This document shows positions 24,494 to 33,305 of a stretch of 45,270 nt of DNA, in pieces. Source of the stretch: BS750m-G62 sp964577175 (GTDB taxonomy: Bacteria; Planctomycetota; Phycisphaerae; FEN-1346); assembly GCA_964577175.1 (NCBI GenBank), contig CAZNYC010000014.1, positions 1 through 45,270 on the forward strand, read 5' to 3'. Position numbers and translations under genes: made by a program. How positions within the stretch are numbered: the first letter of the stretch is position 1; the number at the start of each line of letters is the position of its first letter. Under the pieces are notes generated by a model. The model saw nothing but the letters and a program-made list of their open reading frames with translations, was not told the origin of the DNA and searched no databases.

Positions 24494-27207
24494 TCAGTCG
24501 GGCCGATCGAGCAGGTACCACATCGTCGCGTGCTTCGGGTGCAGGTGGAGGCGCGGCGTCGCGCTGTCGTTCGCGGCCTCGACCGGCACCGCTTTGCCGC
24601 GCGTACCGTCCGGGCGGAGGGCGTGGCAGGTCCACTGGCCCGTCGGCAGGTCGACGGTGCCCGCGACGGGTTCGATGCGGACGGGCGGCTCGCCCCAGTT
24701 GCGGCCGACGGTCCGCCGGTCCTTCGAGAAGGCCATGCCCGTGTTCTCCGCCCGCCCGCAGGCCGCGACGAGGACGCGGCGCGACGCGGCGAGCGGCCGG
24801 CCGTCCAGGGCCGTCACCGTGACGGCGGCGAACGCGGGCGAGCGGAGGCCGATCCCTGCACCCCGGCTCCCGCCGTGACCGACGAGGACGCGGGCGCCGG
24901 TGGCCTCCACGGCGTACGTGCCCTCGCCGTCCTCCACCGTCCACGAGAGAAGGGGCTCGCCCGCGTGGCCTCGGGAGGCGGTCTTCGTCTCGCCGGCGAG
25001 CGCCACCGCCAGCCGCTTCTTTAGAAGGTCCTTCCAGGAAAGTTTGGCGCGGTCGGCGACGGCGGCGAAGAGGTCGCGGTCGTGGGCGCGGTGGAGGGCC
25101 ACGAGGTCGTCCAGCATGGTGGCCTGCGCCTCGGCCAGCGCCCCGCGGTGCGCCCGCGCGAGCGGGCCCACGGCCCCGCGGTCGAAGATGGCCGTGCCGG
25201 CCCGCATGAACCCCCACTTGGCGGGGTTCTGGTCGATGTCGAAGAACGAGCGGAACGCCCGCCGGTCCACCTCGCTGTTGTGGCTGTAGGCGAACAGCCA
25301 GATGCCGTCCCAGTCCTGGGCGGCGGCGAAAGAGGCGAGCATCGGCACGCACTCCGCCTGGTAGTCCATGGGCGCGGGATGGTTGTACTCGCTGACGGTG
25401 TACGGTTTGCCCGCCAGCCGCTGGGCCGCCAGCCGCAGCAGCGTCGCCTGCTCCGGGTGGTCCGTCATCGCGACCTGGTTGACAAGCCAGTTGCCGGGGT
25501 CCCACGGCCGGCCGGGGAACCGCGGGTGCTGCCAGTAGGCGTGACCATCGATGAAATCCATGTCGCTCTGCCCGTACAGGCCGAGCGGTCCGAAGACGAT
25601 GGTGCCCGTGACGAGCGCCTTCGAGCCGAGGTCCTCCTTGACGAATCGCCGCATCTCGTCGAAGTAGGCCTTCTCGGTCTCGGCGAGGAAGCGCCAGCGG
25701 TCGCGGACGCGGGCCTCGGTCTCGCCGGGGGCGAAGACGGCCACGTTCCGCTTCTCGAGCGATTCGTCGTCCCCCAGCCCCACCCGGCCGCCGGGGCGGA
25801 GGGCCACGTCCGCCAGTTCCACGTCCGTCTCGCTGCCGCCCACGGAAAACGAGAGCCGGGCCCGGTCGTCCGTCTTCGTGGCGGTGAAACCCGACCGGAA
25901 CGTCTGCCACTCGCGCGTGAGGTTCGCTCCGGCCGAGAGGCCGAGCGTGCCCCACGGCTCATGCCCCTGGCCGACGGCGTAACCGATGGACCGCGGCGCC
26001 TCGGCCCGCGCGCGGAACGTGACGGTGTAGTACCGCCCGCCCTTGACCGCGAGCGGCACCTGCTTGAACTGGAGGTGCCACGTGGTGGCGTTCGCCTTGG
26101 CGATGTCGAGGCGGACGCCGTCCACGTCGTCCAACGGTTTGGCGGTCATGCGGCAGCCCTTGTGCTGCTCCAGGACCCAGCGCGGGGCGTCGTCGTCCGG
26201 CGGTTCGGCCAAGCGGAAGTCCGTATCCGCGAGGAGGTTCTTGCCGAGCGGGTCCTCGCCCGTCGCCCACGCCTTCCGGACGGCCGCCGTGGAGCCGTAC
26301 CGCGCCTTCAGCCACGCGCTGAACCGCTCGCGGAGGACGTCGGCGTAATACTCGGGCAGGGCGCGGAGGTCGCGGGCCGCGCTCCACATGAAGAGGCTGT
26401 CCTCGTTGGTGATCTCGACGAACGCGACGGCCGGGTCGTCGGCGTAGCGGACCTTGCGGACGGTACTCGTGCGCCCGAGCAGGTCGCGGGCGTACTGCTT
26501 CTGCGCCTCGATGAGCCGCGGCGTGAAGATACCGACGATCTTGTCGTACCGCGTGTTCGGCTCCGGCATGCCGAGGGCCCGGCTGGCGGCCCGGCCGACG
26601 TGCAGGTTCAGGTTCACACGGATGCCGTGGCGGGCGAGTTGGTCGATGAAGACGTCCAGCCGCTCCAGCGCCTCGGGCACGAGCCGCGTCCGGTCCTTGG
26701 GNNNNNNNNNNNNNNNNNNNNNNNNNNNNNNNNNNNNNNNNNNNNNNNNNNNNNNNNNNNNNNNNNNNNNNNNNNNNNNNNNNNNNNNNNNNNNNNNNNN
26801 NTGAAGACGTCCAGCCGCTCCAGCGCCTCGGGCACGAGCCGCGTCCGGTCCTTGGGGTCGAGGATGCCGCGCGGCCAGGCGGCCGTGTCCATGTGATGGA
26901 ACCGGACGGAGTTGACGCCGGCGGCGGCCATGCGGCGGGCGATGCGCGGCGCGTCCTCCGGCTTCGGGAAACAGGCGCCGAAGCAAAGGTTGACGCCCCA
27001 CACGCGGACCCGTTCGCCGCCGACGGCGAAGTGCCCGTCGCGGACCACGAGGCGCGGGGCGTCCGCCGGGACCGGCGCGGCCTCGACGGCGATCGCCGAG
27101 TCCGGGTTCGGGGCCATGGGGATGACGAACGGCGCCATCTCCTCGGCGGCGGCGGGAACCGTAAGGACGACCGCGGCCAGCAGCATCGCCAGGCAGCATT
27201 TCAGCAT
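24494..27207 (-). CDS. Secreted clan GH-A glycoside hydrolase (GH5-like) with internal beta-sandwich
   Basis: A signal peptide (MLKCCLAMLLAAVVLTVPAA) is followed by a TIM-barrel start (GVNLCFGACFPKPEDAPRIA; AAGVNSVRFHHMDTAAW). The likely acid/base is E217 in FVEITNEDS, and the likely nucleophile E555 in YTVSEYNHPA, as in clan GH-A cellulases and mannanases. Between them (about 270-425) sits a CBM-like domain (WHLQFKQVPLAVKGGRYYTV ... VELADVALRPGG). Numbering assumes that the N run at 26702-26801 plus one copy of the flanking 55-bp repeat is removed; then 2559 bases remain, exactly 853 codons, and DPKDRTRLVPEALERLDVF runs directly into IDQLARHGIRVNLNL. AAAGGAG precedes ATG 27207. Substrate unknown. 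Confidence 0.85.
26647..26856. other. Scaffold gap flanked by identical 55-bp contig ends
   Basis: TGAAGACGTCCAGCCGCTCC and the 35 bases after it occur at 26647-26701 and again at 26802-26856, on either side of 100 N (26702-26801). Both copies encode the same peptide PKDRTRLVPEALERLDVF. The simplest reading is two contigs with a 55-bp overlap joined with placeholder Ns, not a biological repeat. Confidence 0.92.
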
Positions 27208-27547
27208 CCAGATTCTCCTTTCGCACGCCCTAGAATGCCGCGCGGAGACGGCGTCGGCAATGGAATTCGGCGCGGGTCGGCTTCCGCGTTCCTGGAATGC
27301 TCGCTCCGCTGCCCGTCGCGACGACAAGGGCAGGCCGTGCCGACGCCGCTGTGGCCTCGTCCGATTTCCGCTTTGCGGTTTCCGATTTGTCCCCATTTCC
27401 GCATTCCGCATTCGCTGCCTGGTGAAGAACGCTTGCCCGCACCGCCGGAGGCCGGTACAGTGGCGGCATTCACCGGGACTCCCCCGCGGTGGCCTGGGAC
27501 GGCTGCCGCGCCGCAAGCCCGGGCGACCGTCAACGAAGGAGATTGCC
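27208..27547. other. Divergent spacer with short direct repeats
   Basis: This stretch separates the divergent hydrolase and VOC lipoprotein genes and should hold both promoters. At about 27360-27415 it contains simple repeats (TCCGATTTCCGCTTTGCGGT; CCGCATTCCGCATTC). No gene is supported. Confidence 0.5.
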
Positions 27548-28159
27548 ATGACCCGACTGACCCGATGGGCGTACATGATGCTCGGTGCCGTCGTCGCCGT
27601 CGGCGCCATCGCCGCCCTGTACGGCTGCGCGACGGACGCCGAGGAAGGCACGGGCGGCGAGGAGACCGCCGCCGAGAAGGCGCCGGCCGAGGCCGGCGCC
27701 TTCGCCAGCCAGACCGTCGACATCGGCATCGTCGTGAGCGACGTCGAGAAGGCCGCCGACTTCTACACCGAGGCCCTCGGCTTCACGGAAGTCCAGGGCT
27801 TCGACGTGCCCGCCGACATGGGCAAGAAGGCCGGCCTCTCCGACAACCACGCGTTCAGCGTTCGCGTGTTCGTGCTCGGCACGGAACCGACCGCCACGAA
27901 GGTCAAACTGATGGCCTTCCGGGACGCCGAGAGCGCCAAGCCCGACAACGCCTACATCCATTCGACGCTGGGCCTGAGTTACCTGACGCTGCACATCACC
28001 GACACGACCGCGGCGATGGAGCGGCTGACGGCCGCCGGCGTCGAGCCCATCGCCGAAGGGCCCTACGAACTGCCCGAAGGCTTCCCGAAAGGCGTGTACC
28101 TGACGATCGTCCGCGACCCGGACGGGAACCTGATCGAACTCGTCGGGCCGAAGAAGTAA
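27548..28159 (+). CDS. VOC-fold (glyoxalase/dioxygenase superfamily) lipoprotein
   Basis: A 203-residue protein. The N-terminus has a membrane segment and a lipobox-like YGC (Cys about 27), then an acidic Ala-rich linker. The domain from about 55 is a vicinal-oxygen-chelate fold: TVDIGIVVSDVEKAADFYTE, ALGFTEVQGF, then the second module LSYLTLHITDTTAAMERLTA and YLTIVRDPDGNLIELV. The usual first metal His appears replaced in TVDIGIVV, while LHIT and the Glu of NLIELV remain, so binding rather than glyoxalase catalysis is possible. AAGGAG lies six bases before ATG 27548. An exported VOC protein is uncommon; its ligand is unknown. Confidence 0.85.
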   Translation: MTRLTRWAYMMLGAVVAVGAIAALYGCATDAEEGTGGEETAAEKAPAEAGAFASQTVDIGIVVSDVEKAADFYTEALGFTEVQGFDVPADMGKKAGLSDNHAFSVRVFVLGTEPTATKVKLMAFRDAESAKPDNAYIHSTLGLSYLTLHITDTTAAMERLTAAGVEPIAEGPYELPEGFPKGVYLTIVRDPDGNLIELVGPKK

Positions 28160-28218
28160 CCGTCCGCCGGGTGCCACGGGCCTGTGCCACGGCCGGCCGT
28201 GCCCGGCCGTGCCGACGC

Positions 28219-28272
28219 AAACGGCGCGCGGCCCGCAAGCGGGCCGGCGAACACCGGCCGCACGGCGCAGGG
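28219..28272. repeat. GCGGCCCGCAAGCGGGCC element, copy 1
   Basis: AAACGGCGCGCGGCCCGCAA then GCGGGCCGGCGAACAC... matches 35528-35581 over about 54 bases with few changes. It has a perfect GGCCCGCAAGCGGGCC stem. A CCCTCACCCC/GGGAGAGGG hairpin follows at about 28329-28364, between convergent genes. Confidence 0.75.
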
Positions 28273-28381
28273 TAACCCCTCCGACCCTCGAACGGTACCG
28301 CGTGTAACCAAGCCGCCCGGCGGATTCACCCTCACCCCGCCCGTCTGCCGTCAAGGGAGAGGGCGCACTGAAACAGCCACA

Positions 28382-30361
28382 TCACGGCAACTCGGCGATG
28401 AACGTCTCGCACGCCAGCGGCGCGAGCGTTTGCCGGACCCGCCCGTCCGCCACCGGCACCGGCCGGCCGGTCATCGTTTGCACGTGCCGCACGCCCTCGG
28501 AGAAACGGATGACCATCTCGGCGGGTTCAGCCGTGGGATTCGTGACGAGGATCCAGGCCTTGCGTCCGTCGCGGCATGCTCGCCAGCAGGCCCCGTCGAC
28601 CTCGACGCCCTCCGGCGGGGGGTCCGCCGACCGCAGCGCCGGTTCCAGCGCCCGGACCTCGCGGGCGATGCGGCTCATGTCTCGCCACCGGGCGTCGAAC
28701 CCGAGCGGGTCCTCCTTCAGTTCGTAGAACGCGTAATAGACGAGTCCCGTCGCCCCCTCGGCCAGCGCCTGGTAGGTCATGCACCGGAGTTCCTCATACG
28801 TGGGCGGGCGACCCTCGCCCTCGGGGTCGCGGTCCTCTCGGGCGGCGTGCCACGCGAACGCCTGCGGCACCTGCCAGAAGGCGTCCGTGCCGAGACTCGC
28901 CTCGCGGGTCTTCCGGGCCCACTCGCCGGCCATCGCCACCGGCCGCCGCGCCACCGGGTACGGGTCCGTGCCGAGCACGTCGCAGGTATGGCGATACTCG
29001 GCCAACTGATCCACCTGGTACAGGACGGCCCAGGCGGGGTGGTCCGGGTCCAGCCGCCGGACGAGCCGGTACCGGTCCTCCAGCCGCCCGCGCCACGGGG
29101 GCGGGAGTTCGTCGTTCAGGTACCATGCCAGCACCGCCGGGTGCGGCCGGAACCGCTGGACGATGCGCCGGACGCGGGCCTCGGCCTCCTCGGCCGTCTT
29201 CAGCCACCCCGGCGTGTATCGCATCCCCGGATACAGATCTTTGATGGAATAGATGACCTTGATACCGTGGCGGCGGGCCAGGTCGAGCAACCCCGCCGCC
29301 TCGTCCGGGTCCAGCCGGGAGAAGGCGTACGGCATGACGCAGTTGAAGCCCGCGCGGCTCATCGTCTCCAGGTCTTCGGCGCGGAGCGTGCTGCAATAGA
29401 ATCCGAGGGGAAAGAACGGCCGGCCGCCCACCAGGGTGCGGCGCCGGCGGTCGATGTAGACGCGCGGCCGGTCGCCCCTGGCGAGGACCCGGCCGTCGAG
29501 CGGCTGCCGGGCCAGGACCTCGGCGCCGCGGACCAGCCGCACGTCCACGCGATACGTGCCGACGGGCAGGGCCGACGCGTCGAGGTCCACCTCCAGCGAC
29601 CGCTCGGCGACGTCCGCAATGCGCTTCTCGGCCACCGTCTTACCCGGCACGAGGAGGCGGGCGGTGAGGGCAAGACCCGAGAGGTCCGGCCATCCCTCGC
29701 CTTCCTTCCAGGCATGGCCGCGGATGCGTTCGCCCAGGTCCACGTGGACCCGAATCGGCGGGCGATCCTCACTGCTCTCGAAAATCAGGCCGCGGTACGG
29801 CGGGTCGAGCAGGAACGCCTCCATCGGTCGGCCCCAGTACTCGCGGACCGAGACGTCGTCGAACAACGCCTTGCCGGTCATGCCCCGCCGGAGGTACACC
29901 GTGACGGTGATGCGCGTCGCCTCGGCCGGTACGGGGGGCGTGATGCCCTCGATGCGGGTCCAGCCGGTCGTCCCCTTCACGCCGGCGGGGTACGTGCCGC
30001 CGATCCAGCCGTCCTCGCCGGCCCACTCCATGCAGACGGTGGCGCCGCTGCCCTTGCCGGCCACGTCCTTCGCGCGGACCCAGGCGGCGAACCGGTACCG
30101 CCGGCCGGGTTCGCACGGCACGACCTGCGAGGCGAGGCGGTAGACGTCCGGCTCGGACCTCTCGGCCGCGAGGAAAAAACCGCCGCTGTGCCCGGCCGCG
30201 CCCTGGACGATGCGGAACCCTTCCGGCACCCTCCAGCCCTCGGCTTCCTTCTCGAAGCCGGGATTGGTGACGAGGTTCGGGCCGTGGGCCCGCTCATCGC
30301 CGGCCGGCGCAAGGACAGGAAGTGCTGCAAGTGCTGCCAGAACGAGGAGATATCGGGCCAC
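28382..30361 (-). CDS. Secreted clan GH-A-like glycoside hydrolase with N-terminal CBM
   Basis: A 659-residue protein from GTG 30361, with GGAGG five bases upstream. It has a signal peptide (about 1-20), a CBM4/9-type jelly roll (about 27-175: NLVTNPGFEKEAEGWRVPEG ... ALFDDVSVREY), an Ig-like strand region (about 200-300), and a TIM barrel (about 305-600) beginning VGGRPFFPLGFYC. Probable acid/base E418 lies in LAWYLNDELPP. A second catalytic Glu is less clear. A small beta domain ends the protein (RKAWILVTNPTAEPAEMVIR). The acceptor sugar is unknown. It is 89 bases downstream of pdhC, but a hairpin at 30414-30438 lies between them. Confidence 0.8.
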   Translation of the reverse strand: MARYLLVLAALAALPVLAPAGDERAHGPNLVTNPGFEKEAEGWRVPEGFRIVQGAAGHSGGFFLAAERSEPDVYRLASQVVPCEPGRRYRFAAWVRAKDVAGKGSGATVCMEWAGEDGWIGGTYPAGVKGTTGWTRIEGITPPVPAEATRITVTVYLRRGMTGKALFDDVSVREYWGRPMEAFLLDPPYRGLIFESSEDRPPIRVHVDLGERIRGHAWKEGEGWPDLSGLALTARLLVPGKTVAEKRIADVAERSLEVDLDASALPVGTYRVDVRLVRGAEVLARQPLDGRVLARGDRPRVYIDRRRRTLVGGRPFFPLGFYCSTLRAEDLETMSRAGFNCVMPYAFSRLDPDEAAGLLDLARRHGIKVIYSIKDLYPGMRYTPGWLKTAEEAEARVRRIVQRFRPHPAVLAWYLNDELPPPWRGRLEDRYRLVRRLDPDHPAWAVLYQVDQLAEYRHTCDVLGTDPYPVARRPVAMAGEWARKTREASLGTDAFWQVPQAFAWHAAREDRDPEGEGRPPTYEELRCMTYQALAEGATGLVYYAFYELKEDPLGFDARWRDMSRIAREVRALEPALRSADPPPEGVEVDGACWRACRDGRKAWILVTNPTAEPAEMVIRFSEGVRHVQTMTGRPVPVADGRVRQTLAPLACETFIAELP

Positions 30362-30413
30362 GGCGCCCTCCGTGCTGCGCGGCAGGCCGGACCGTGCGGA
30401 GGCGTATGCGAAG

Positions 30414-30438
30414 GCCCGCCGCGCAAAACTCGGCGGGC
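30414..30438 (-). terminator. Hairpin after pdhC, possible terminator
   Basis: GCCCGCCG and CGGCGGGC form an 8-bp stem with a 9-base loop, 12 bases after the pdhC stop codon on the transcribed strand. No long U-run follows, so termination strength is uncertain. Confidence 0.4.
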
Positions 30439-30450
30439 GTCAAAACACCC

Positions 30451-32229
30451 TTACGCCTTGGCCAGCGGCTGGGGCGATTCGAGCAGGTCGCGGACCGCCT
30501 CGAGGAACTGGGCCGCCACCGCGCCGTCCACGATGCGGTGGTCCACCGCCAGGGTGATCGTCATCATCTGCCGCACCTGGATCCCGCCCTGCCGGAACAC
30601 CACCCGATCCTGGATGACGCCGACGCCCATGATGCAACTCTCGCCCGGGTTGACGACCGGGATGAAATCGCGGATGCCGAACATGCCGAGGTTCGTCACG
30701 GTCATGCACCCGTCCTGGTACTCGTCGGGGGTGAGGCGTTTGCTGCGGGCCCGCTGGGCGAGGTCGGCGGTCTCGCGGGCGATCCGGCGGAGGTCCTTCG
30801 CGTCGGCGTCGCGGACGACGGGGACCATGAGCCCCTCTTCCAGGGCAACGGCAAGGGCCACGTTCGCCACGCCGCGGCGCTGGATGCCGCCCTCCACCCA
30901 CCGGCTGTTGACGGCGGGGAACTGCTTCAGGGCCCGCCCGCACGCCTTCAGGAGGAAATCGTTGAACGAGACCTTGGGCTGCCCGTTGGCCTTCTGGTTC
31001 AACTTGGCCCGCAAGCAGGCGGCGTCGGCCATATCCACATCCATCGTTAGGTAGTAGCAGGGGATGGTCTGCTTCGAGAGGGCCATCCGTTCGGCCACGA
31101 CGCGCCGCATGGCCGAGAGGGGAACGACTTCGCCGGGCCGGACGGCCGGCGCGGGGACCGCCGTCGCGGCGGCAGCCGCCACGTCCTCCCGCATCACCTT
31201 GCCGCCGGGACCCGTGCCGGGGACCGACGCCAGGTCCACGCCGCTGCTCGCCGCCACCTTCCGGGCCAGGGGGCTGGCCTTGACGGCGGGGGCGGCCTCG
31301 GCCGCCGCGACGACGTCCGCCTCGATGATCCGCCCGCCCGGTCCCGTGCCGGTCACGCCTTCGAGGGCGACGCCGAGTTCGCGTGCCCGCCAGCGTGCCC
31401 GGGGCGAGGCGACGATACGACCGCCTGCTTCGGTTGGCGCAGCCGGAACAGGCGCCGCGTCGGCCGGGGCCGACGGTTCGGCCTGGGCGGGGGGCGCGGC
31501 CGGTGCGGCCGCCGACGGGGCCGCCGACGGCGGGGCGGCTCCGCCCGCGGCCGCGGCCGGCACCTCGGCGCCCTCGGGTCCGATGACGGCCATGGGGGCG
31601 CCGACGGGCCGTTCCGCCCCGGCGGGGGCGAGGATCTTCAGCAGCGTCCCTTCGAAATAACTCTCGACCTCCAGGGTGGCCTTGTCGGTGGTGATCTCGC
31701 AGAGGACATCGCCCTTGGCGACGGCATCGCCCTCCTGCTTGACCCACCGCTCGATGGTGGAGGTGTCGACCGTCTCGCCAAGGGCGGGCATCGTGACCTG
31801 GTGCAGGCCCTCGGGCAGGTCGCCGGCGTCCGGGGCGGCGGGGGCCGGCTCGGCAGCCGGGGCCGGTCCCGCGGCGGGGGCGGCGTCGGCCTGGGGCGTC
31901 GCCGCGGGGGCCGATTCGGACGGTGCGGCGGGGGCCGCGGTGCCACCCTGCCCTTCGGCCTCGGCCAGGACGTCGGCGGGAATCTCCTCGTCCGGTTCGC
32001 CGATGACGGCGATGAGTGCGCCGACGGGGCGTTCCGCGCCGGCGGGGGCGAGGATCTTCAGCAGCGTCCCCGCGTGGTAACTCTCGACCTCCAGGGTGGC
32101 CTTGTCGGTGGTGATCTCGCAGAGGACGTCGCCCTTGGCGACGGCGTCGCCCTCCTGCTTGACCCACCGCTCGATGGTGGACGTATCGACGGTTTCGCCG
32201 AGGGCGGGGAGTGTGACTTTCTGGATCAT
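30451..32229 (-). CDS. pdhC: Dihydrolipoamide acetyltransferase (E2) with two lipoyl and two E3/E1-binding domains
   Basis: A 592-residue E2 core protein of a 2-oxoacid dehydrogenase complex, most likely pyruvate. Two lipoyl domains (about 1-78 and 142-218) are almost identical around EITTDKATLEVESY, with lipoyl Lys K43 and K183, 140 residues apart. Ala/Pro-rich linkers follow each. Unusually, two peripheral-subunit-binding domains are present: IVASPRARWRARELGVALEG (about 272-291) with TGTGPGGRI, and KASPLARKVAASSGVDLASV (about 317-336) with PGTGPGGKV. The catalytic domain (about 365-592) ends with HRIVDG, with active His about 564. ATG 32229 is clear, with a weak GGAAA site. It is last in pdhA-pdhB-pdhC; no E3 gene lies in the window. 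Confidence 0.95.
   Translation of the reverse strand: MIQKVTLPALGETVDTSTIERWVKQEGDAVAKGDVLCEITTDKATLEVESYHAGTLLKILAPAGAERPVGALIAVIGEPDEEIPADVLAEAEGQGGTAAPAAPSESAPAATPQADAAPAAGPAPAAEPAPAAPDAGDLPEGLHQVTMPALGETVDTSTIERWVKQEGDAVAKGDVLCEITTDKATLEVESYFEGTLLKILAPAGAERPVGAPMAVIGPEGAEVPAAAAGGAAPPSAAPSAAAPAAPPAQAEPSAPADAAPVPAAPTEAGGRIVASPRARWRARELGVALEGVTGTGPGGRIIEADVVAAAEAAPAVKASPLARKVAASSGVDLASVPGTGPGGKVMREDVAAAAATAVPAPAVRPGEVVPLSAMRRVVAERMALSKQTIPCYYLTMDVDMADAACLRAKLNQKANGQPKVSFNDFLLKACGRALKQFPAVNSRWVEGGIQRRGVANVALAVALEEGLMVPVVRDADAKDLRRIARETADLAQRARSKRLTPDEYQDGCMTVTNLGMFGIRDFIPVVNPGESCIMGVGVIQDRVVFRQGGIQVRQMMTITLAVDHRIVDGAVAAQFLEAVRDLLESPQPLAKA
31616..32215. repeat. Near-identical lipoyl-domain DNA repeats
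   Basis: 31616-31795 and 32036-32215 are direct repeats of about 180 bp, 420 bp apart and inside pdhC. They differ at few positions, mostly silent, which suggests recent duplication or gene conversion. Confidence 0.85.
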
Positions 32230-32315
32230 GGGCGTTTCCGCTTTGTGCGCACCGATCGACGTCGCGACGATAAGGCCAACAGCACGCGCCGGGCAAGCCC
32301 CGCGGCTGAATGGGA

Positions 32316-33299
32316 CTACACGTTTCGGGCCAGCGTCCGCTTCGCCGCCGACACGATCTTGTCGGTCGTCGGCACGGCCTCGTTCTCCAGGACCGGGCTC
32401 ATCGGCACGGGGCAGTTGGCCGAGCACACCCGCTGGATGGGCGCATCGAGATAGTCGAACGCAAACTGCTGAACCTTCGTCACGATCTCGCAGACGAAGT
32501 TCGTTTCCTGGTACCCTTCGGAGCAGACGACGAGCCGGCCGGTCTTGCGGACCGAGTCGAGGATCGCGTCAATGTCGAGCGGTTTCAGGCATCGGAGGTC
32601 GATGACCTCGGCCTCGACGCCCTCGCCGGCGAGTGCCTCGCCGGCCTCGACGGCGCGGTTGGCCATCCGCGAGTAGCCGACGAGTGTGACGTCGCCGCCC
32701 GCGCGCCGCAAAGCCGCCTCGCCGAGCGGGATGAGGTACTCCTCGTCCGGCACCTCGCCCTTCTCCTTGTAGAGCATCTTGTGCTCGATGAAGAGGACGG
32801 GGTTGTCGTCGCGGATGCAGGTCTTCAGGAGGCCCTTGGCGTCGTACGGCGTGGCGGGCATGACGACGAACACGCCCGGGGCGTGGGTGAACCACGACTC
32901 CAGGCTCTGGCTGTGATGGGCGGCGATGCACCGGCCGGCCCCGCCCTCGGTCCGCAGGACCATCGGCACGGTCGTCTTGCCGCCGAACATATAACGATTC
33001 TTGGCGGCCTGGTTGACGAACTGGTCCATCGCCAGGGTCATGAAGTCAACGTACATGATCTCGGCCACCGGCCGCATGCCGCACATGGCGGCCCCGGTGG
33101 CGGCGCCGGCGATGGCCATCTCGCTGATGGCCGTGTCGCGGACCCTGGTCTCGCCGAACTCGTCCATCAGGCCCTGCGTGGCGCCGTAGGCGCCGCCGTA
33201 GATGGCCACGTCTTCACCCATGACGAACACGGCCTCGTCGCGGCGCATCTCCTCGGCGATGGCATTGCGGACGGCCTCGCGGTACATGATCTCCGGCAT
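32316..33299 (-). CDS. pdhB: Pyruvate dehydrogenase-type E1 component, beta subunit
   Basis: A 327-residue transketolase-like protein. The N-terminal pyrimidine-binding domain has MYREAVRNAIAEEMRRDEAV, VMGEDVAIYGGAYGATQGL and the Glu-containing DTAISEMAIAGAATGAAM; EIMYVDFMTLAMDQ and the HHSQSLESWF loop follow. The C-terminal domain has AEVIDLRCLKPLDIDAILDS and ETNFVCEIV. It forms the alpha2beta2 thiamine-diphosphate E1 that decarboxylates pyruvate and acylates E2. Its start is six bases after the pdhA stop, so the two genes are translationally linked, and pdhC follows after 86 bases. A branched-chain or acetoin substrate cannot be fully excluded. Confidence 0.95.
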   Translation of the reverse strand: MPEIMYREAVRNAIAEEMRRDEAVFVMGEDVAIYGGAYGATQGLMDEFGETRVRDTAISEMAIAGAATGAAMCGMRPVAEIMYVDFMTLAMDQFVNQAAKNRYMFGGKTTVPMVLRTEGGAGRCIAAHHSQSLESWFTHAPGVFVVMPATPYDAKGLLKTCIRDDNPVLFIEHKMLYKEKGEVPDEEYLIPLGEAALRRAGGDVTLVGYSRMANRAVEAGEALAGEGVEAEVIDLRCLKPLDIDAILDSVRKTGRLVVCSEGYQETNFVCEIVTKVQQFAFDYLDAPIQRVCSANCPVPMSPVLENEAVPTTDKIVSAAKRTLARNV

Positions 33300-33305
33300 C
33301 GTGAG

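Noticed and set aside
26647..26856. Biological direct repeat around the N run
   Set aside because: The identical 55-bp ends and frame-perfect collapse point to contig overlap, not to a real duplication.
28184..31054. 956-residue plus-strand frame
   Set aside because: Opposite to a glycoside hydrolase and the end of pdhC, both with clear motifs.
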